Shown piece after piece: positions 1 through 8,517 of a stretch of DNA of 64,000 nt (within the stretch, counting starts at the first letter, position 1; every line of letters starts with the position of its first letter). Origin of the DNA: Deltaproteobacteria bacterium (GTDB taxonomy: Bacteria; Myxococcota_A; Polyangia; Polyangiales; JADJMO01); the NCBI GenBank assembly GCA_016182965.1, contig JACPFM010000195.1, positions 1-64,000 on the forward strand. The letters are read 5' to 3'. The position numbers were made by a program, and so were the translations under genes. The notes below the pieces were generated by a model, which was not told the origin of the DNA, searched no databases, and was given only the letters and a program-made list of their open reading frames with translations.

Positions 1-1044
1 GACGGCGACGGCCTCGACGATCCGACCTTCATCTTCCACCAGCAGGTCCTCTCGATCAGCGGGAAGACCGGCGCGGTGCTCTCTCGCTTCGAGTACGACG
101 TCGCGGCGGCGACCGAGCCGAGCTCGCCCAAGTGGTTCCACTCCGGTCGCAACTACGGCTCGCACTCGGCGTTCGTCGCCGGGTCGAGCGCGCGCGTCGT
201 GGAGATGGGCGCCGTGCCCGTCGGCAGCTTCGCCGACTACAACTGCAACGTCAGCCGCTTCCTCGCGGTGCTCGAGGCGCCGCGCGCCGCGCCCGCGTGG
301 CGGCTCTCCTGGTCACGCTACGTGGGGTTCGCCTCCACGATCTTCTCGAAGTACGAGCAGGCGTACGCGGCCGATCCGTCGGTGGTCGTCGCACGCAAGG
401 GAGACTTCGTCGACGGCTGCCTCCATCGCTTCTCCGACGGGCGCACGACGATCGACGGTGTCCCCTCGATCCTCTACGGCGTCTTTCACGCGAAGAGCTG
501 GTCGACGTGCCTGAAGGAGCAGTACGCGCTGTACCTGGGGAGTACGACCGATCCCGATCCCGAGAAGCGACCGTGGTCGGCGTCGAAGCAGAAGGCGTGG
601 GGCGACTGCCAGCTGGCGAACCTGAAGGCGCGGGGCAGCTGGGCGATGGAGGCGCTGAACGAGTCGACCGGCGCGTCGGTCACCGGCGGCGTCGCCAACT
701 ACGTCTGGGGCTGGACCGGCGCGCTCACGGCCAGCCACGAGACGCTCTACCTCGTCGAGACGCTGCCGGCCGGGCACGCGTTCGATCTCAGCGACGTCCC
801 GCCGTCCAAGCTGCAGGTGTTCGCGCTCGTGAAGGGGATGTGGACCGCGCGCGGGACCTTCCCGGTCGCCGCGCGACCGAAGATCGTGTCGGTGCCCGCG
901 ACGCGCGCGCGCGGCATGGGCGCCTACAGCGCGTACGCCGAGCTGTCGCTGCGCGACGTCGACTGCGACGGGGTGGCCGACGTGGAGCTTCAGGACGGCA
1001 CGTTCGTCGGCGAGCGCTCCGGCAGCTTCGTGCCGAAGCCCTGA
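1..1044 (+). CDS. Secreted-type hypothetical protein, 5' end cut by window
   Basis: The reading frame is open from base 1, so only the C-terminal 347 codons are present. An internal GTG at 76 is the first possible start inside the window, but the frame before it (with a DGDGLDD calcium-loop-like stretch) reads like protein, so it is probably not the true start. The visible part has scattered Cys and many Trp/Tyr, as in exported proteins, and a second DxDxxxD-type loop near the C-terminus (DVDCDGVADVEL). No catalytic motif or known domain was recognised. It is followed by relic DNA rather than by an operon partner. Function unknown. Confidence 0.7.
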   Translation, partial: DGDGLDDPTFIFHQQVLSISGKTGAVLSRFEYDVAAATEPSSPKWFHSGRNYGSHSAFVAGSSARVVEMGAVPVGSFADYNCNVSRFLAVLEAPRAAPAWRLSWSRYVGFASTIFSKYEQAYAADPSVVVARKGDFVDGCLHRFSDGRTTIDGVPSILYGVFHAKSWSTCLKEQYALYLGSTTDPDPEKRPWSASKQKAWGDCQLANLKARGSWAMEALNESTGASVTGGVANYVWGWTGALTASHETLYLVETLPAGHAFDLSDVPPSKLQVFALVKGMWTARGTFPVAARPKIVSVPATRARGMGAYSAYAELSLRDVDCDGVADVELQDGTFVGERSGSFVPKP

Positions 1045-1080
1045 AGCGCCCCGACCCACGCCGGCGCCGCGAGCGTGCGG

Positions 1081-1155
1081 CCAGGATGTCGCCGAGACCA
1101 CCGGCGACCGCCAACGCGGCGGGCTGCGCGCGTCGCGAGTGCTCGACGAGGAGCC
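1081..1155 (-). repeat. 75-bp repeat, relic of an unknown gene (copy 1, part A)
   Basis: By eye, 73 of 75 bases match 11443-11517. On the minus strand the conserved frame reads LLVEHSRRAQPAALAVAGG followed by LGDILA, and the same frame is seen in the 11.4-kb copy. Synonymous-looking differences and retained frame suggest a fragment of a coding sequence rather than a structural repeat. Sequence on either side is unrelated to the second copy. Confidence 0.6.
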
Positions 1156-1272
1156 AGACGCCGACCCAGCCAGCGGCATCATTCAGGTCCCGCGAAAGTC
1201 GGGTCGCGGGACGATCCGGCCGAGGCGAGGTGTGACTGCTCGGCCGCTTCGGCGGCGTGATACGACCTCGGC

Positions 1273-1434
1273 ATGGACGAGGATCACGACCAGGATGTCT
1301 ACGACGAGAACGGCGTCGACCGGTCGCTCGTCCGTTGGTTCCTGGCGCTGACGCCCTACGAACGGCTCGCCGCGCTCGACGACGCGGTGAAGTTCGCCGA
1401 GCTCATCGAGGAATCACGTGGTCCGTCACGTTGA
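1273..1434 (+). CDS. Small acidic protein upstream of nucleotidyltransferase relic
   Basis: A 53-codon ORF starting MDEDHDQDVYDENG and ending in ESRGPSR. Its stop codon lies 17 bp inside the next reading frame (GTG at 1418), an overlap typical of translationally coupled pairs. The body (RWFLALTPYERLAALDDAV) is an amphipathic helix pattern. Its partner resembles a minimal nucleotidyltransferase, so the pair could be a two-gene module, but I do not recognise this small protein and do not assign a toxin-antitoxin role. Because the partner is broken, this gene may be an orphan remnant. Confidence 0.55.
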   Translation: MDEDHDQDVYDENGVDRSLVRWFLALTPYERLAALDDAVKFAELIEESRGPSR

Positions 1435-1798
1435 GCTGCTCCGGACGCTGCTGCGGCATGGGGGTGCGCTTCATCGTCGTCGGGGGCGCGGCTGCGGTGC
1501 TGCAGGGAGTGCCCATCCAAACGCTCGATGTCGACGTCGTGTACGACCGCGCGGAGGACAGCCTGGCCGGCCTTGCGGCGGCACTGACCGACCTCGATGC
1601 CGTGTTTCGCACCGATCCTCGGACTACGAGACCCTTCTGCCGCACGCCGAAGACGTGGCCGTCGGGGACATCACCATCAAGGTGCTGTCGCTCGAGCGGC
1701 TCATCGAGACCAAGCGCAAGCTGACGCGTCCGAAGGACCGGCTGATGCTGATGCACCTCGAAGCGACGCTGGACGAGCGACGGAAGCTCGGGCGGTAG
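1418..1798 (+). pseudogene. Nucleotidyltransferase-like protein, broken by frameshifts and an internal deletion
   Basis: Three consecutive pieces of one protein lie in two frames. Piece 1 (from GTG 1418) reads VRHVELLRTLLRHG. Piece 2, in the next frame, reads VRFIVVGGAAAVLQGVPI, then TLDVDVVYDRAEDSLAGL, the GG...DxD core of a nucleotidyltransferase fold. Piece 3, back in the first frame, reads YETLLPHAEDVAVGDITIKV, then LSLERLIETKRKL, and ends DERRKLGR. The first shift sits at a run of five G (1460-1464), so it could be one extra base. Between pieces 2 and 3 the protein seems to lack part of its centre, so a single sequencing error cannot restore it. Called a decayed gene. Confidence 0.7.
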
Positions 1799-1853
1799 AC
1801 GCGTGCAATTTGCCGAAGGACCTGCGGGTCGGGCGCCGCGGCCGTCCTGCCCG

Positions 1854-2022
1854 TCATTCTTCGGCAGTCGCCATCTGCGCGCCCTCTTCGCGGTCGCGAG
1901 CGAGGCGGATCTCGAGGCGGCGAAGAGCGCGCTGCGCCTCATCGGGGAGCGCGGGTACGTAGAGCTCATACCACGCAGTTCACGATGGACGGAGGACGGG
2001 GGTCGCGGCGTCTCTCTGAGCT
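1854..2022 (-). pseudogene. C-terminal relic of the same unknown gene family (copy 2, part B)
   Basis: On the minus strand the frame reads QRDAATPVLRPS, a TGA stop, then TAWYELYVPALPDEAQ, RALRRLEIRLARDREEG and AQMATAEE to a TGA at 1854-1856. Positions 1960-2020 match 11382-11442 at 59 of 61 bases. In that other copy the TGA is an Arg codon (AGA), so this copy carries a nonsense mutation. The surrounding 1799-2148 stretch holds no intact gene. The family was not recognised. Confidence 0.5.
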
Positions 2023-2148
2023 CTCGGTGAGGCAGTCGGCTCTCAGGTGAGCCCGAGCAGGAACGCCTCAGGGACAAACCTCGCTGCTTGCATGGCAGCG
2101 GCAGTACCTCGTCGAGGAGGTCGTCGCGCCCACGTGAATCCACGCTCG

Positions 2149-3489
2149 TCACTGCATTGCGCCCGTCGTGCTCGTTTCTCCGCGGGTCGGCCCGACGCAC
2201 GCGGTTGCCGTTGGTTGGGCGCGGCAGTGACAGCGCAGGTCGCAGTACGCCGGCGTCGTGGTCGTGTAGCTCTCGGTCACGCAGGTCTGGTGCGGGAACG
2301 CCGGATCCTTGCCGATGAACTGTTCGAGCATGCCCATGTCACGCTTCGGGTTGACGTGGGTGTCGTCGACCCAGCTGCCGGCGGAGTCCTGCACCCGCAT
2401 GTGGCAGCTGTTTCCGGCGGTGTAGTCGATCACCGAGATCCGACCGGCCGACTGGTTGGACGCGAAGTCGTCCCACCAGGTCGGCGCCATCTGGTCGGTG
2501 TAGACGACCCCGTCGTTGGGGCCGCCACCGAGCAGCTCGCTCTCGCGGCAGATCCAGGAGGTCTTCCAGCTGCCCTCGGCCCCCTTGCACTTCGCGCCAC
2601 CGTTGTTCGCGCCGTCGTACCAGGCGCGCACGTAGCGGATGGTCTTGGGGGTGGACGTCGACGTCCAGAGGATCTTGTTCATCTTCCAGACGTCGCTCGT
2701 CCCGGGGATCGTGTTGGTGTTGAGGAGCGGGCGCACGCGCGCGTCGTTGACGTGTCCGATGTCTTTCGCCGCGTCGCAGCTGTGGGCTCCGTGGGCGCCG
2801 ACGTCTCCGATCGCCTCGGTGGCGTCGCAGCCCCCGTGCGCCCCCTGGAAGATCGTGATCTGCCCGAGCTTCCGCGCGGCCATGCCGAAATGCGACCCGG
2901 GCTGCGAGTAGCCGAGCTGGAGGACCGCCTGGACCTTCAGCGCGCCCATCGAGTGTGCGTACACGGAGACGGAGTTGTCGGGCACCGAGGCGTAGTTCGT
3001 GACGATGTGGATCGCGAGCTCGGTTGCCTGGGCGAGGAGCGGCGCGCTGCCCGGGCCGTCGGGGCCGTCCCCCGTCTGATCGGCGGTGGTGACGTGTCCG
3101 GTCGCCTGCATCCGCGCCTGCACCTCCTCGATCCACATCTGCCACGAGGTCGAGTCACCGTGCAGCCCGTGGACGAAGAGGCGGTGCTTGCCCGCGATGT
3201 CGCGGTCCTTCAGCTGCCCGTGGATGGTGACGCGATCGCTCGAGAGCGGCGACCGCGGCGACCAGCTGCAGATCTCCTGCGTGCCGGTGGTGGTCGTCGA
3301 GGAGCGATAGCAGCCCGTCGCACATTCGCCCGGACCGACGTTGCCGCCGTTGAGCGTCTCGGCGCCGAGCGGCGGGGCGGCGATCGGATCGGGCGGCGCG
3401 ACCCCGACTTCGGCGGAGCAGGCCGCGGCGAGGGCGGCGAGCGCGAGGGTCGAGATGCGATGGGCAAGGGCGGCGGAACGAGCGGTCAT
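2149..3489 (-). CDS. Secreted alpha/beta-hydrolase (lipase-like) lipoprotein
   Basis: 446 residues from ATG at 3489, with GAGGA about 10 bases upstream. Longer in-frame starts exist, but this one gives a clean lipoprotein signal (ISTLALAALAAACS, lipobox Cys). An alpha/beta-hydrolase fold is suggested by HGLHGDSTSW (oxyanion strand-turn) about 100 residues in and by YAHSMGALK, the nucleophile elbow with Ser in an AxSxG context instead of GxSxG. Late Asp and His (WVDDTHVNP) could complete the triad. Many Cys suggest disulfides outside the cytoplasm. Likely an esterase or lipase; substrate unknown. The 3' end is followed by relic DNA, and the promoter region contains palindromes (3504-3561). Confidence 0.75.
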   Translation of the reverse strand: MTARSAALAHRISTLALAALAAACSAEVGVAPPDPIAAPPLGAETLNGGNVGPGECATGCYRSSTTTTGTQEICSWSPRSPLSSDRVTIHGQLKDRDIAGKHRLFVHGLHGDSTSWQMWIEEVQARMQATGHVTTADQTGDGPDGPGSAPLLAQATELAIHIVTNYASVPDNSVSVYAHSMGALKVQAVLQLGYSQPGSHFGMAARKLGQITIFQGAHGGCDATEAIGDVGAHGAHSCDAAKDIGHVNDARVRPLLNTNTIPGTSDVWKMNKILWTSTSTPKTIRYVRAWYDGANNGGAKCKGAEGSWKTSWICRESELLGGGPNDGVVYTDQMAPTWWDDFASNQSAGRISVIDYTAGNSCHMRVQDSAGSWVDDTHVNPKRDMGMLEQFIGKDPAFPHQTCVTESYTTTTPAYCDLRCHCRAQPTATACVGPTRGETSTTGAMQ

Positions 3490-3503
3490 GGCGGAGTCCT
3501 CGG

Positions 3504-3561
3504 GCGGCGATTCGCGCGGCGAGCGCCACGTGGCGTGGCGTCTGCGGCGATTCGCGCGGCG
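3504..3561. promoter_or_regulatory. Candidate operator: palindrome between direct repeats
   Basis: Two identical 18-bp direct repeats (3504-3521 and 3544-3561) flank a perfect 12-bp palindrome CGCCACGTGGCG (3524-3535). They lie 15-72 bp upstream of the hydrolase start at 3489. A second GCCACGTGGC palindrome is at 3676-3685. Location and symmetry fit a regulator site; no regulator is known here. The rest of 3490-3809 shows no gene. Confidence 0.35.
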
Positions 3562-3809
3562 CCAAAGCAGCAGCCATGCCACGCAGGAATGCGCGGCATC
3601 TCCCCGGTTCACGAAGGCTCATCGCCGGGCGTGAACCGTTCACTGGACAGTAAGACGCAAGGCGGCCCGGAGCTCGCCACGTGGCCCTTCGCCGCCCGGC
3701 GCCTGGACGATGCGGTGCCGGCGAGGCGCAGGCAGGGCTGCTCGAACGGGCCTGACTGCGCAGGCGAGGCTTGACCAGCCCCGTGGTCCCGGCGCCAGAC
3801 TTGGGCAGG

Positions 3810-4355
3810 ATGACCCGTCGCTTCGAGCTGGCTGAAGGTGGATCGAGCCAGTTCTGGGAGATCACGGAGGAGGGCTCGTCGTTCACGGTGCGCTACGGAC
3901 GCATCGGGAGCGCGGGGCAGACCCAGAAGAAGGAATTCGCGAGCGAAGCGCAGGCTCGCACGGCGGCGGCAAAACTGATCGCGGAGAAGACCGGCAAGGG
4001 CTACGCCGAAGTCGCTACCGACGCCGAGGCTGTCGCAGCGGAGAATGCTCCTGCGATGCCCGCTGCAGCGGAGAAGACTCCTGCAAAGCCGGTTGCCACG
4101 AAGAAGGCCACCGCGAAGCCCGAGAAGAAGGAGGTCCCGCCGTTCGCGCTGGGAGGTGGCAAGTCTCTTGGAGCACGCGCCCTCGCGAACGCCGCCGAGC
4201 GCTTTGCGGCCGCAACCACCCACGAGGCCTTTCCGGACGCAGCCGGCAAGATCAGCTACTCGGACTACGAGCACGGCGACCGATCCGGTCGACGATGCGT
4301 ATTCGGTCGGCACCGGGCTTCGCCGGATTGCCTTGGGCGGAATCCCCTTCAGTGA
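3810..4355 (+). CDS. WGR-domain protein, probably truncated
   Basis: From ATG 3810 (MTRRFELAEGGS; a TTG at 3771 is also in frame). The N-terminal ~70 residues form a WGR domain: SQFWEI, then FTVRYGRIGSAGQ, then a KKEFASEAQARTAAAKLI helix. WGR domains occur in poly(ADP-ribose) polymerases and in many bacterial proteins, where they bind nucleic acid or serve as modules. An Ala/Lys/Pro linker follows, then AERFAAATTHEAF. After about residue 155 the frame turns into Arg-rich text, while an adjacent frame reads protein-like to 4497 (TGLRRIALGGIPF). A frameshift near 4270-4290 is likely. Normally WGR proteins of this build are much longer, so this is probably a broken remnant. Confidence 0.5.
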   Translation: MTRRFELAEGGSSQFWEITEEGSSFTVRYGRIGSAGQTQKKEFASEAQARTAAAKLIAEKTGKGYAEVATDAEAVAAENAPAMPAAAEKTPAKPVATKKATAKPEKKEVPPFALGGGKSLGARALANAAERFAAATTHEAFPDAAGKISYSDYEHGDRSGRRCVFGRHRASPDCLGRNPLQ

Positions 4356-4391
4356 GCCGCTCCAGCGGCGACTCATCGGGGTGCCGCGGCC

Positions 4392-5507
4392 CTACGAGCA
4401 TGCCCCCGACAGGCGCGACATCAACGGCTGGTTCCAGGAGACAAGCTCGTTCACGTCGGTCGGCACCTCGCGCGCCTCGAGGGTGGAGCCGTCTTGAACG
4501 TGCAGGCCGTGGCCCATCTCAGGCGCCTCGACGTGGGCGCGCGTCCTGCGGATGACGGTCTTCTCGACTTTGCCTACCACGCCGGCGGCGAGCGCGATCC
4601 CGATCCGCCTCGAACCCTCGACGAGCGAGCCGGTCACACTGGGGATGCCGGCGCCGAGCTTGTGCATGACCAGACCGACGTCGCCGGTGTCGTGCGTCCA
4701 CACCCGGTCCACCTTCGCGCCGCCGGCCAGATCGACGCCCCCGGCCGGCCCGGTCACCGCGACGCGTTGGAGCTCTGCGCCGGTGGCGTGGAGGAACGCC
4801 GCGGGCGCGCCGCCCACGCCCCGGATCTCGACCATAGAGGGGCAGCGCCCGACGATGCGGAGCGGCTTGGCGACGTCGACGTTCTCCTCGTAAGTCCCGG
4901 CGGCGACCGCGACGTTCGCGCCAGCCTTCGCGGCCGTGACCGCCTCCTGCACCGTCCGGAACGGGCGCTCCTTCGTTCCGTCGCCGCCAGCGAGCGCAGA
5001 CTGGTCCACGAAGAGCGTCGAGCCATCGACGGCGATGTCGCCGAACGTGCCGCTCCCGCATGACGCGAGCTCGTGACACGAGGTCTCTCCGGGAAGGGCC
5101 AGCGTGCCGCGACCGCACGGCGCCGGCGGGAGGATCGCGCTGCACCCGCCCTTGTCGTCCGGCTTCGTGCCTGCGCCGCAGGCGGTGACGCCGACGGGAT
5201 GGCAGACCGTGTCGCCGGGTACGGCGATCGCGTTCGGGGCGCAGGGCGCCTCCGGCAGCACGGGCACGCACGAGGTGCCCGCGATGTCGTACGTGAAGCC
5301 GACCGCGCACGCATCGGCGCGCACGCCGATCGGCTCACAGCCGCCGCCCGGGATCGGAAGCGCGCTCGGGCCGCAGTCGTCGTACGTGGTGACACAGGCG
5401 CCGTCGCGGCGGGTCGTGCCCGAAGGACACGCTTCGTCGTCCGCCGAGCACGCGGCGCAGAGGCACGCGACTGTCACCAGGATCCGACGCAGAGCGGCTC
5501 CGACCAT
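4392..5507 (-). CDS. Cys-rich lipoprotein with right-handed beta-helix domain, 3' end altered
   Basis: 371 residues. Lipoprotein signal LVTVACLCAACS, then about 130 residues with regularly spaced Cys (ACPSGTTRRDGACV, CGPSALPIPGGGC). From about residue 165 comes a DUF1565/pectate-lyase-like parallel beta-helix start: FVDQSALAGGDGTKERPFRT followed by VQEAV and AAGTYEENV. This is the surface-protein type in which a short list of coils follows a GTKERPF motif. The helix is short and ends LHVQDGSTLEARE before a non-repetitive tail, so the gene may have lost its 3' coils at a junction with the WGR remnant that converges on it. Located at the cell surface or periplasm; ligand unknown. Confidence 0.65.
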   Translation of the reverse strand: MVGAALRRILVTVACLCAACSADDEACPSGTTRRDGACVTTYDDCGPSALPIPGGGCEPIGVRADACAVGFTYDIAGTSCVPVLPEAPCAPNAIAVPGDTVCHPVGVTACGAGTKPDDKGGCSAILPPAPCGRGTLALPGETSCHELASCGSGTFGDIAVDGSTLFVDQSALAGGDGTKERPFRTVQEAVTAAKAGANVAVAAGTYEENVDVAKPLRIVGRCPSMVEIRGVGGAPAAFLHATGAELQRVAVTGPAGGVDLAGGAKVDRVWTHDTGDVGLVMHKLGAGIPSVTGSLVEGSRRIGIALAAGVVGKVEKTVIRRTRAHVEAPEMGHGLHVQDGSTLEAREVPTDVNELVSWNQPLMSRLSGACS

Positions 5508-5819
5508 CCCGGAGAGGCTACCTCCTCCAGGGCGGAACGCGCGCCCCCGGCCGCGCTGCGTCGCGATACGCGACGACGATGCAGCCGGCAGATGCCCCAG
5601 GGTTCACGGCCGCGCCCGCATGGTGGCTAACGCGGCCCAGCAGAACGCCGAGACCAACAGCCTCCACGCGCCCGATGTATCCGGCGCGCTGGTGATCGAC
5701 GCCTCTTGACTCGAGCGAGATCCCGCCGTGTGCGCTTCCATAGAGGATCCAAGCGTCCTTGGCGACTTCGATCCACCTGTGCCGTCAAGCGCAGCGCGGT
5801 GTCCGAGAATCGCGGCGCG
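5508..5819. other. Intergenic, no gene seen
   Basis: No credible ORF or RNA. A 23-base stretch at 5749-5771 (ATCCAAGCGTCCTTGGCGAC and on) resembles 11346-11368 with a few mismatches; this may be chance. Confidence 0.5.
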
Positions 5820-7235
5820 CTACGGACCCACGCCGCAGCCGCTCACCGAGATCGGATCGGCCGCGCCGTATGTGGGGTTCTTCACGTACCAGATGTCGGA
5901 GTAGGACGAGCCGACGACGCCGTCGCAGCCGGCGACGGCGGACTCGGCCGGCGGGCACGTCGACCACTTGTTTCCGTTCGCCGAGAGCGAGCCGGTGCCG
6001 AGCGTGTTGGAGAAGCACACCCCCGCCGCGACGTTGCGGAGAGAGTTGTCGCCCGTGTTGAACACGTTGTTGCCAGCCGACGTGACGCCGATGTCGAGCG
6101 CGTTCTTCGGCGTCGAGGGCCCGGTGGTGAACCCGAGGAACACCCGCATGCCGAAGGCCTTGTTGGCGATGAGCACGCTCGATCGGAGGACGACGCTCGT
6201 CGAGTCGTTGACGACGAGGCCTGTCTGGTTGCCCTTCGCCACGAGGTTGCTGATCGGGAACGGCGCGGTGATCGGCGAGTAGCCGAGAAGGGCAATGCCG
6301 CTCTGGCCGTTGTTGCTCGCAGAGCCGCCCTGGAAGTCGAGCGACGCGAGCGCGGAGGCGAAGTTGAGCCCGGAGACGGCGTTGCCGTCGAACGTGTTGC
6401 CGGTGCCGACGACGCTGATGAGGCCCGAGCCATTCGCGAGGACGCCGTTCTTCCCCGAGCCGTTGGCCTGCAGCCCGGGACCGAGCACCATCGCACCCGA
6501 GACCTGGATGCCCTGCCCGTACGGCGCGGTGACGTACGCGTAGCGCAGGGTCGCGTGCGCTCCGGCGAGGGAGGAGCTCGCGGTCTGCACCGCGTTGCCG
6601 CTCGTCGCGGAGATGGTGAAGCCCTCGACGATCGCGCCGATGCTCACGCACACGAGGCCGGAGCCCCCCAGGCAGGTCGCGGCCGCGCCGGAGATCTTCG
6701 GCCGCACGGCGCCCTCGCCTTTGAGCAGGACGCGATCGCCGACGAGGAGGGGCGCGATCTCCTCGTAGGTGACGGCGGACGATGCGCCCGCGACGTGGAT
6801 GACCCGCGTGCCGACCGAGACACTGCCGAGCGTGGTCGCCTCGCGGATCGTCTTGAAGGGGCACTCGGCGGTGCCGACGCTCGCGCGAGACGAGAGCTTG
6901 TCGACGTAGACGTCGATCGCCGCGGACCCGAGGACGCCGCAAGTCGACACGTCGGCCGTGACGTCGGGGACCGACGTGTCGGGAACGAACGTGTCCCCGA
7001 CGAAGGTATCGCGCACGAACGTGTCGGCGACGAGCGTGTCGGGAACGAACGAGTCGGCGACGAGCGTGTCGGGCACGGACACGTCGGGGATGCGCGTGTC
7101 GGTGTCGGGCGAGGCCGCGGTGTCGACCCTCATGCCGGTGTCATCCTGCTCGCCCTGGCCGACCGTGAATTCGGCCGAGGAGCAGCCGAGGCCGGAGATC
7201 GCGCAACAGAACACGAAGCGGTGAACGTTCAGCAT
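5820..7235 (-). CDS. Beta-helix lipoprotein with VPDT-type repeat spacer
   Basis: 471 residues from ATG 7235, preceded by a strong GGGGGAGGG site. Short lipoprotein signal ending LGCSS. Residues ~35-95 are a low-complexity spacer built on D-T-x-V-P-D-T / D-T-x-V-A-D-T units, encoded by imperfect 24-base DNA repeats at about 6960-7100. Next is CGVLGSAAIDVYVDKLSS and an AECPFKTIREA motif, the entry of a DUF1565-like right-handed beta-helix whose coils (GNAVQTASSS, GNTFDGNAVSGLNF, NNGQSGIALLG) run to the C-terminus, closed by paired Cys. Same fold class and strand as the lipoprotein at 4392-5507 but different spacer; likely a surface-displayed protein of unknown binding role. Confidence 0.75.
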   Translation of the reverse strand: MLNVHRFVFCCAISGLGCSSAEFTVGQGEQDDTGMRVDTAASPDTDTRIPDVSVPDTLVADSFVPDTLVADTFVRDTFVGDTFVPDTSVPDVTADVSTCGVLGSAAIDVYVDKLSSRASVGTAECPFKTIREATTLGSVSVGTRVIHVAGASSAVTYEEIAPLLVGDRVLLKGEGAVRPKISGAAATCLGGSGLVCVSIGAIVEGFTISATSGNAVQTASSSLAGAHATLRYAYVTAPYGQGIQVSGAMVLGPGLQANGSGKNGVLANGSGLISVVGTGNTFDGNAVSGLNFASALASLDFQGGSASNNGQSGIALLGYSPITAPFPISNLVAKGNQTGLVVNDSTSVVLRSSVLIANKAFGMRVFLGFTTGPSTPKNALDIGVTSAGNNVFNTGDNSLRNVAAGVCFSNTLGTGSLSANGNKWSTCPPAESAVAGCDGVVGSSYSDIWYVKNPTYGAADPISVSGCGVGP

Positions 7236-7422
7236 GACCCTCCCCCACGGACGGAAGCCCGACCGTGAGCGTGCCGCATTTCGCCGCTCGGTGCACGTTC
7301 CGGCCGTCTTCGCCTGATCCCAGAGGCTCGCCCCGCTGGGTCGAATTCCTCGATCCCAATCAGCGAACTCCGAGGATCAACGGTCGACGCCGGCTTCGGC
7401 GTATCACGGATAGGATGCGGCC

Positions 7423-7806
7423 ATGAGCCGGCCGGGGGAGCTCGTGGGGGTCGCGATCGTCTTGGGGACATCGGCTGCGTCGTTCGCGTGGCTGGCCAGC
7501 GGCGATCGTGATCACCAGGGGCTCCTCGGCGTCGCCGCGGTGGAGATCGTGATGGCGATCGTTGCGCTCATGTCGACGCGACACAACGTGTGGCGTTGGC
7601 TGCGAACGTGGAGTCTGTTCGCGATCGCCGGGGTCGTGTTGTGGCTCGGGGCGAAGGGTCGTCACGCGTACCGCGGCGACATGCGCGACGAGAACTTCCG
7701 GCTCACGTTGGTGCTCGGCGCCCGCGCGGTATTGTTCGCGATCGCGTTCGTGTTGCTCGGTCGCGAGCGCGTGCGAAAGCGATTCCCGAGCGCGTACGAG
7801 CTGTGA
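7423..7806 (+). CDS. Small integral membrane protein
   Basis: 127 residues with about four hydrophobic helices: LVGVAIVLGTSAASFAWLA, then GVAAVEIVMAIVALM, then LFAIAGVVLWLG, then VLGARAVLFAIAFVLLG. It ends with a basic cytoplasmic tail (RERVRKRF). No conserved catalytic motif and no recognised family. It starts 187 bp from the divergent beta-helix gene, so the two promoters share that gap. Function unknown. Confidence 0.7.
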   Translation: MSRPGELVGVAIVLGTSAASFAWLASGDRDHQGLLGVAAVEIVMAIVALMSTRHNVWRWLRTWSLFAIAGVVLWLGAKGRHAYRGDMRDENFRLTLVLGARAVLFAIAFVLLGRERVRKRFPSAYEL

Positions 7807-7854
7807 GCCAGCGCTCGCGGCGGCCGCATCGGGACTCGGCTAGGCTGCGGGACC

Positions 7855-8517
7855 ATGCGAACGCTGCTCGCAGGTTGCTTCACCGCGCTCGTCGCCGTCG
7901 GCTGCGGCGCGGGCGGTCGTCCGGAGCTGAGCTCCGCCGGCGTGATGGCCGCGCGGCCGCAGTGCGGCGCGTTGAACGTCGCGTGCGTGGGTCAGAAGCT
8001 CGACGCCCCGATCGCGCTCGGGAGCGCCGTCGAGCTCGACGTGCGGTATCAGATCGGCGGCTCCTCGGGACCGCCGACCGTGCTCGAGTCGGCGGATCCC
8101 GCCGTGCTCGTCGTCGAGGGATCGCGCCTGAAGGCGGTCGGCGCCGGGGCGAGCGCGGTGCTGTTCATCGGGCCCGACAAGGCGGTCCTCGACTTCCTTC
8201 ACCTGTGGGTCGAGCCGGCGACCGAGCTGCGGATCATGCGCTACTCGTCGTCGGGCACGTTGCTCGGTCGTGTGCAGAGCTCGATCAAGCTGCTCGTGCA
8301 CGACGAGCTGCTCGTCTCGATCGAGCCGTTCGCGAAGGGGCAGCCGCTCCTCGGCAGCTTCAAGCTCGAGCCGAACGTCTCGGGGAACACCGTGGCGATC
8401 GTCCCCGATTCGGTGTCGGGGTGGCATCGCGTCGTCGCGCGCTCGCCGGGCCCGAGCCAAGTCAAGTTCAGCGCCCTCGGACTCACGACCGATTGGGCGA
8501 TCGAGGTGATGCCGTGA
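7855..8517 (+). CDS. Hypothetical lipoprotein
   Basis: 220 residues. Signal LLAGCFTALVAVGCGAGG with a VGC lipobox. The mature part alternates short beta-strand-like segments (LDVRYQIGG, AVLVVEGSRLKAVGAGAS, ATELRIMRYSS), the pattern of Ig-like or Big-type domains; the phrase ADPAVLVVEG...AVGAG recalls BIG_2-like folds. Its stop overlaps the next gene's GTG start (GTGA at 8514-8517), so both are co-translated. Probably an outer-membrane or periplasmic structural protein; role unknown. Confidence 0.7.
   Translation: MRTLLAGCFTALVAVGCGAGGRPELSSAGVMAARPQCGALNVACVGQKLDAPIALGSAVELDVRYQIGGSSGPPTVLESADPAVLVVEGSRLKAVGAGASAVLFIGPDKAVLDFLHLWVEPATELRIMRYSSSGTLLGRVQSSIKLLVHDELLVSIEPFAKGQPLLGSFKLEPNVSGNTVAIVPDSVSGWHRVVARSPGPSQVKFSALGLTTDWAIEVMP

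Noticed and set aside
5706..7268. A 520-codon plus-strand frame
   Set aside because: Antisense of the beta-helix lipoprotein; the VGNERVGDER-like repeats only mirror its VPDT spacer.
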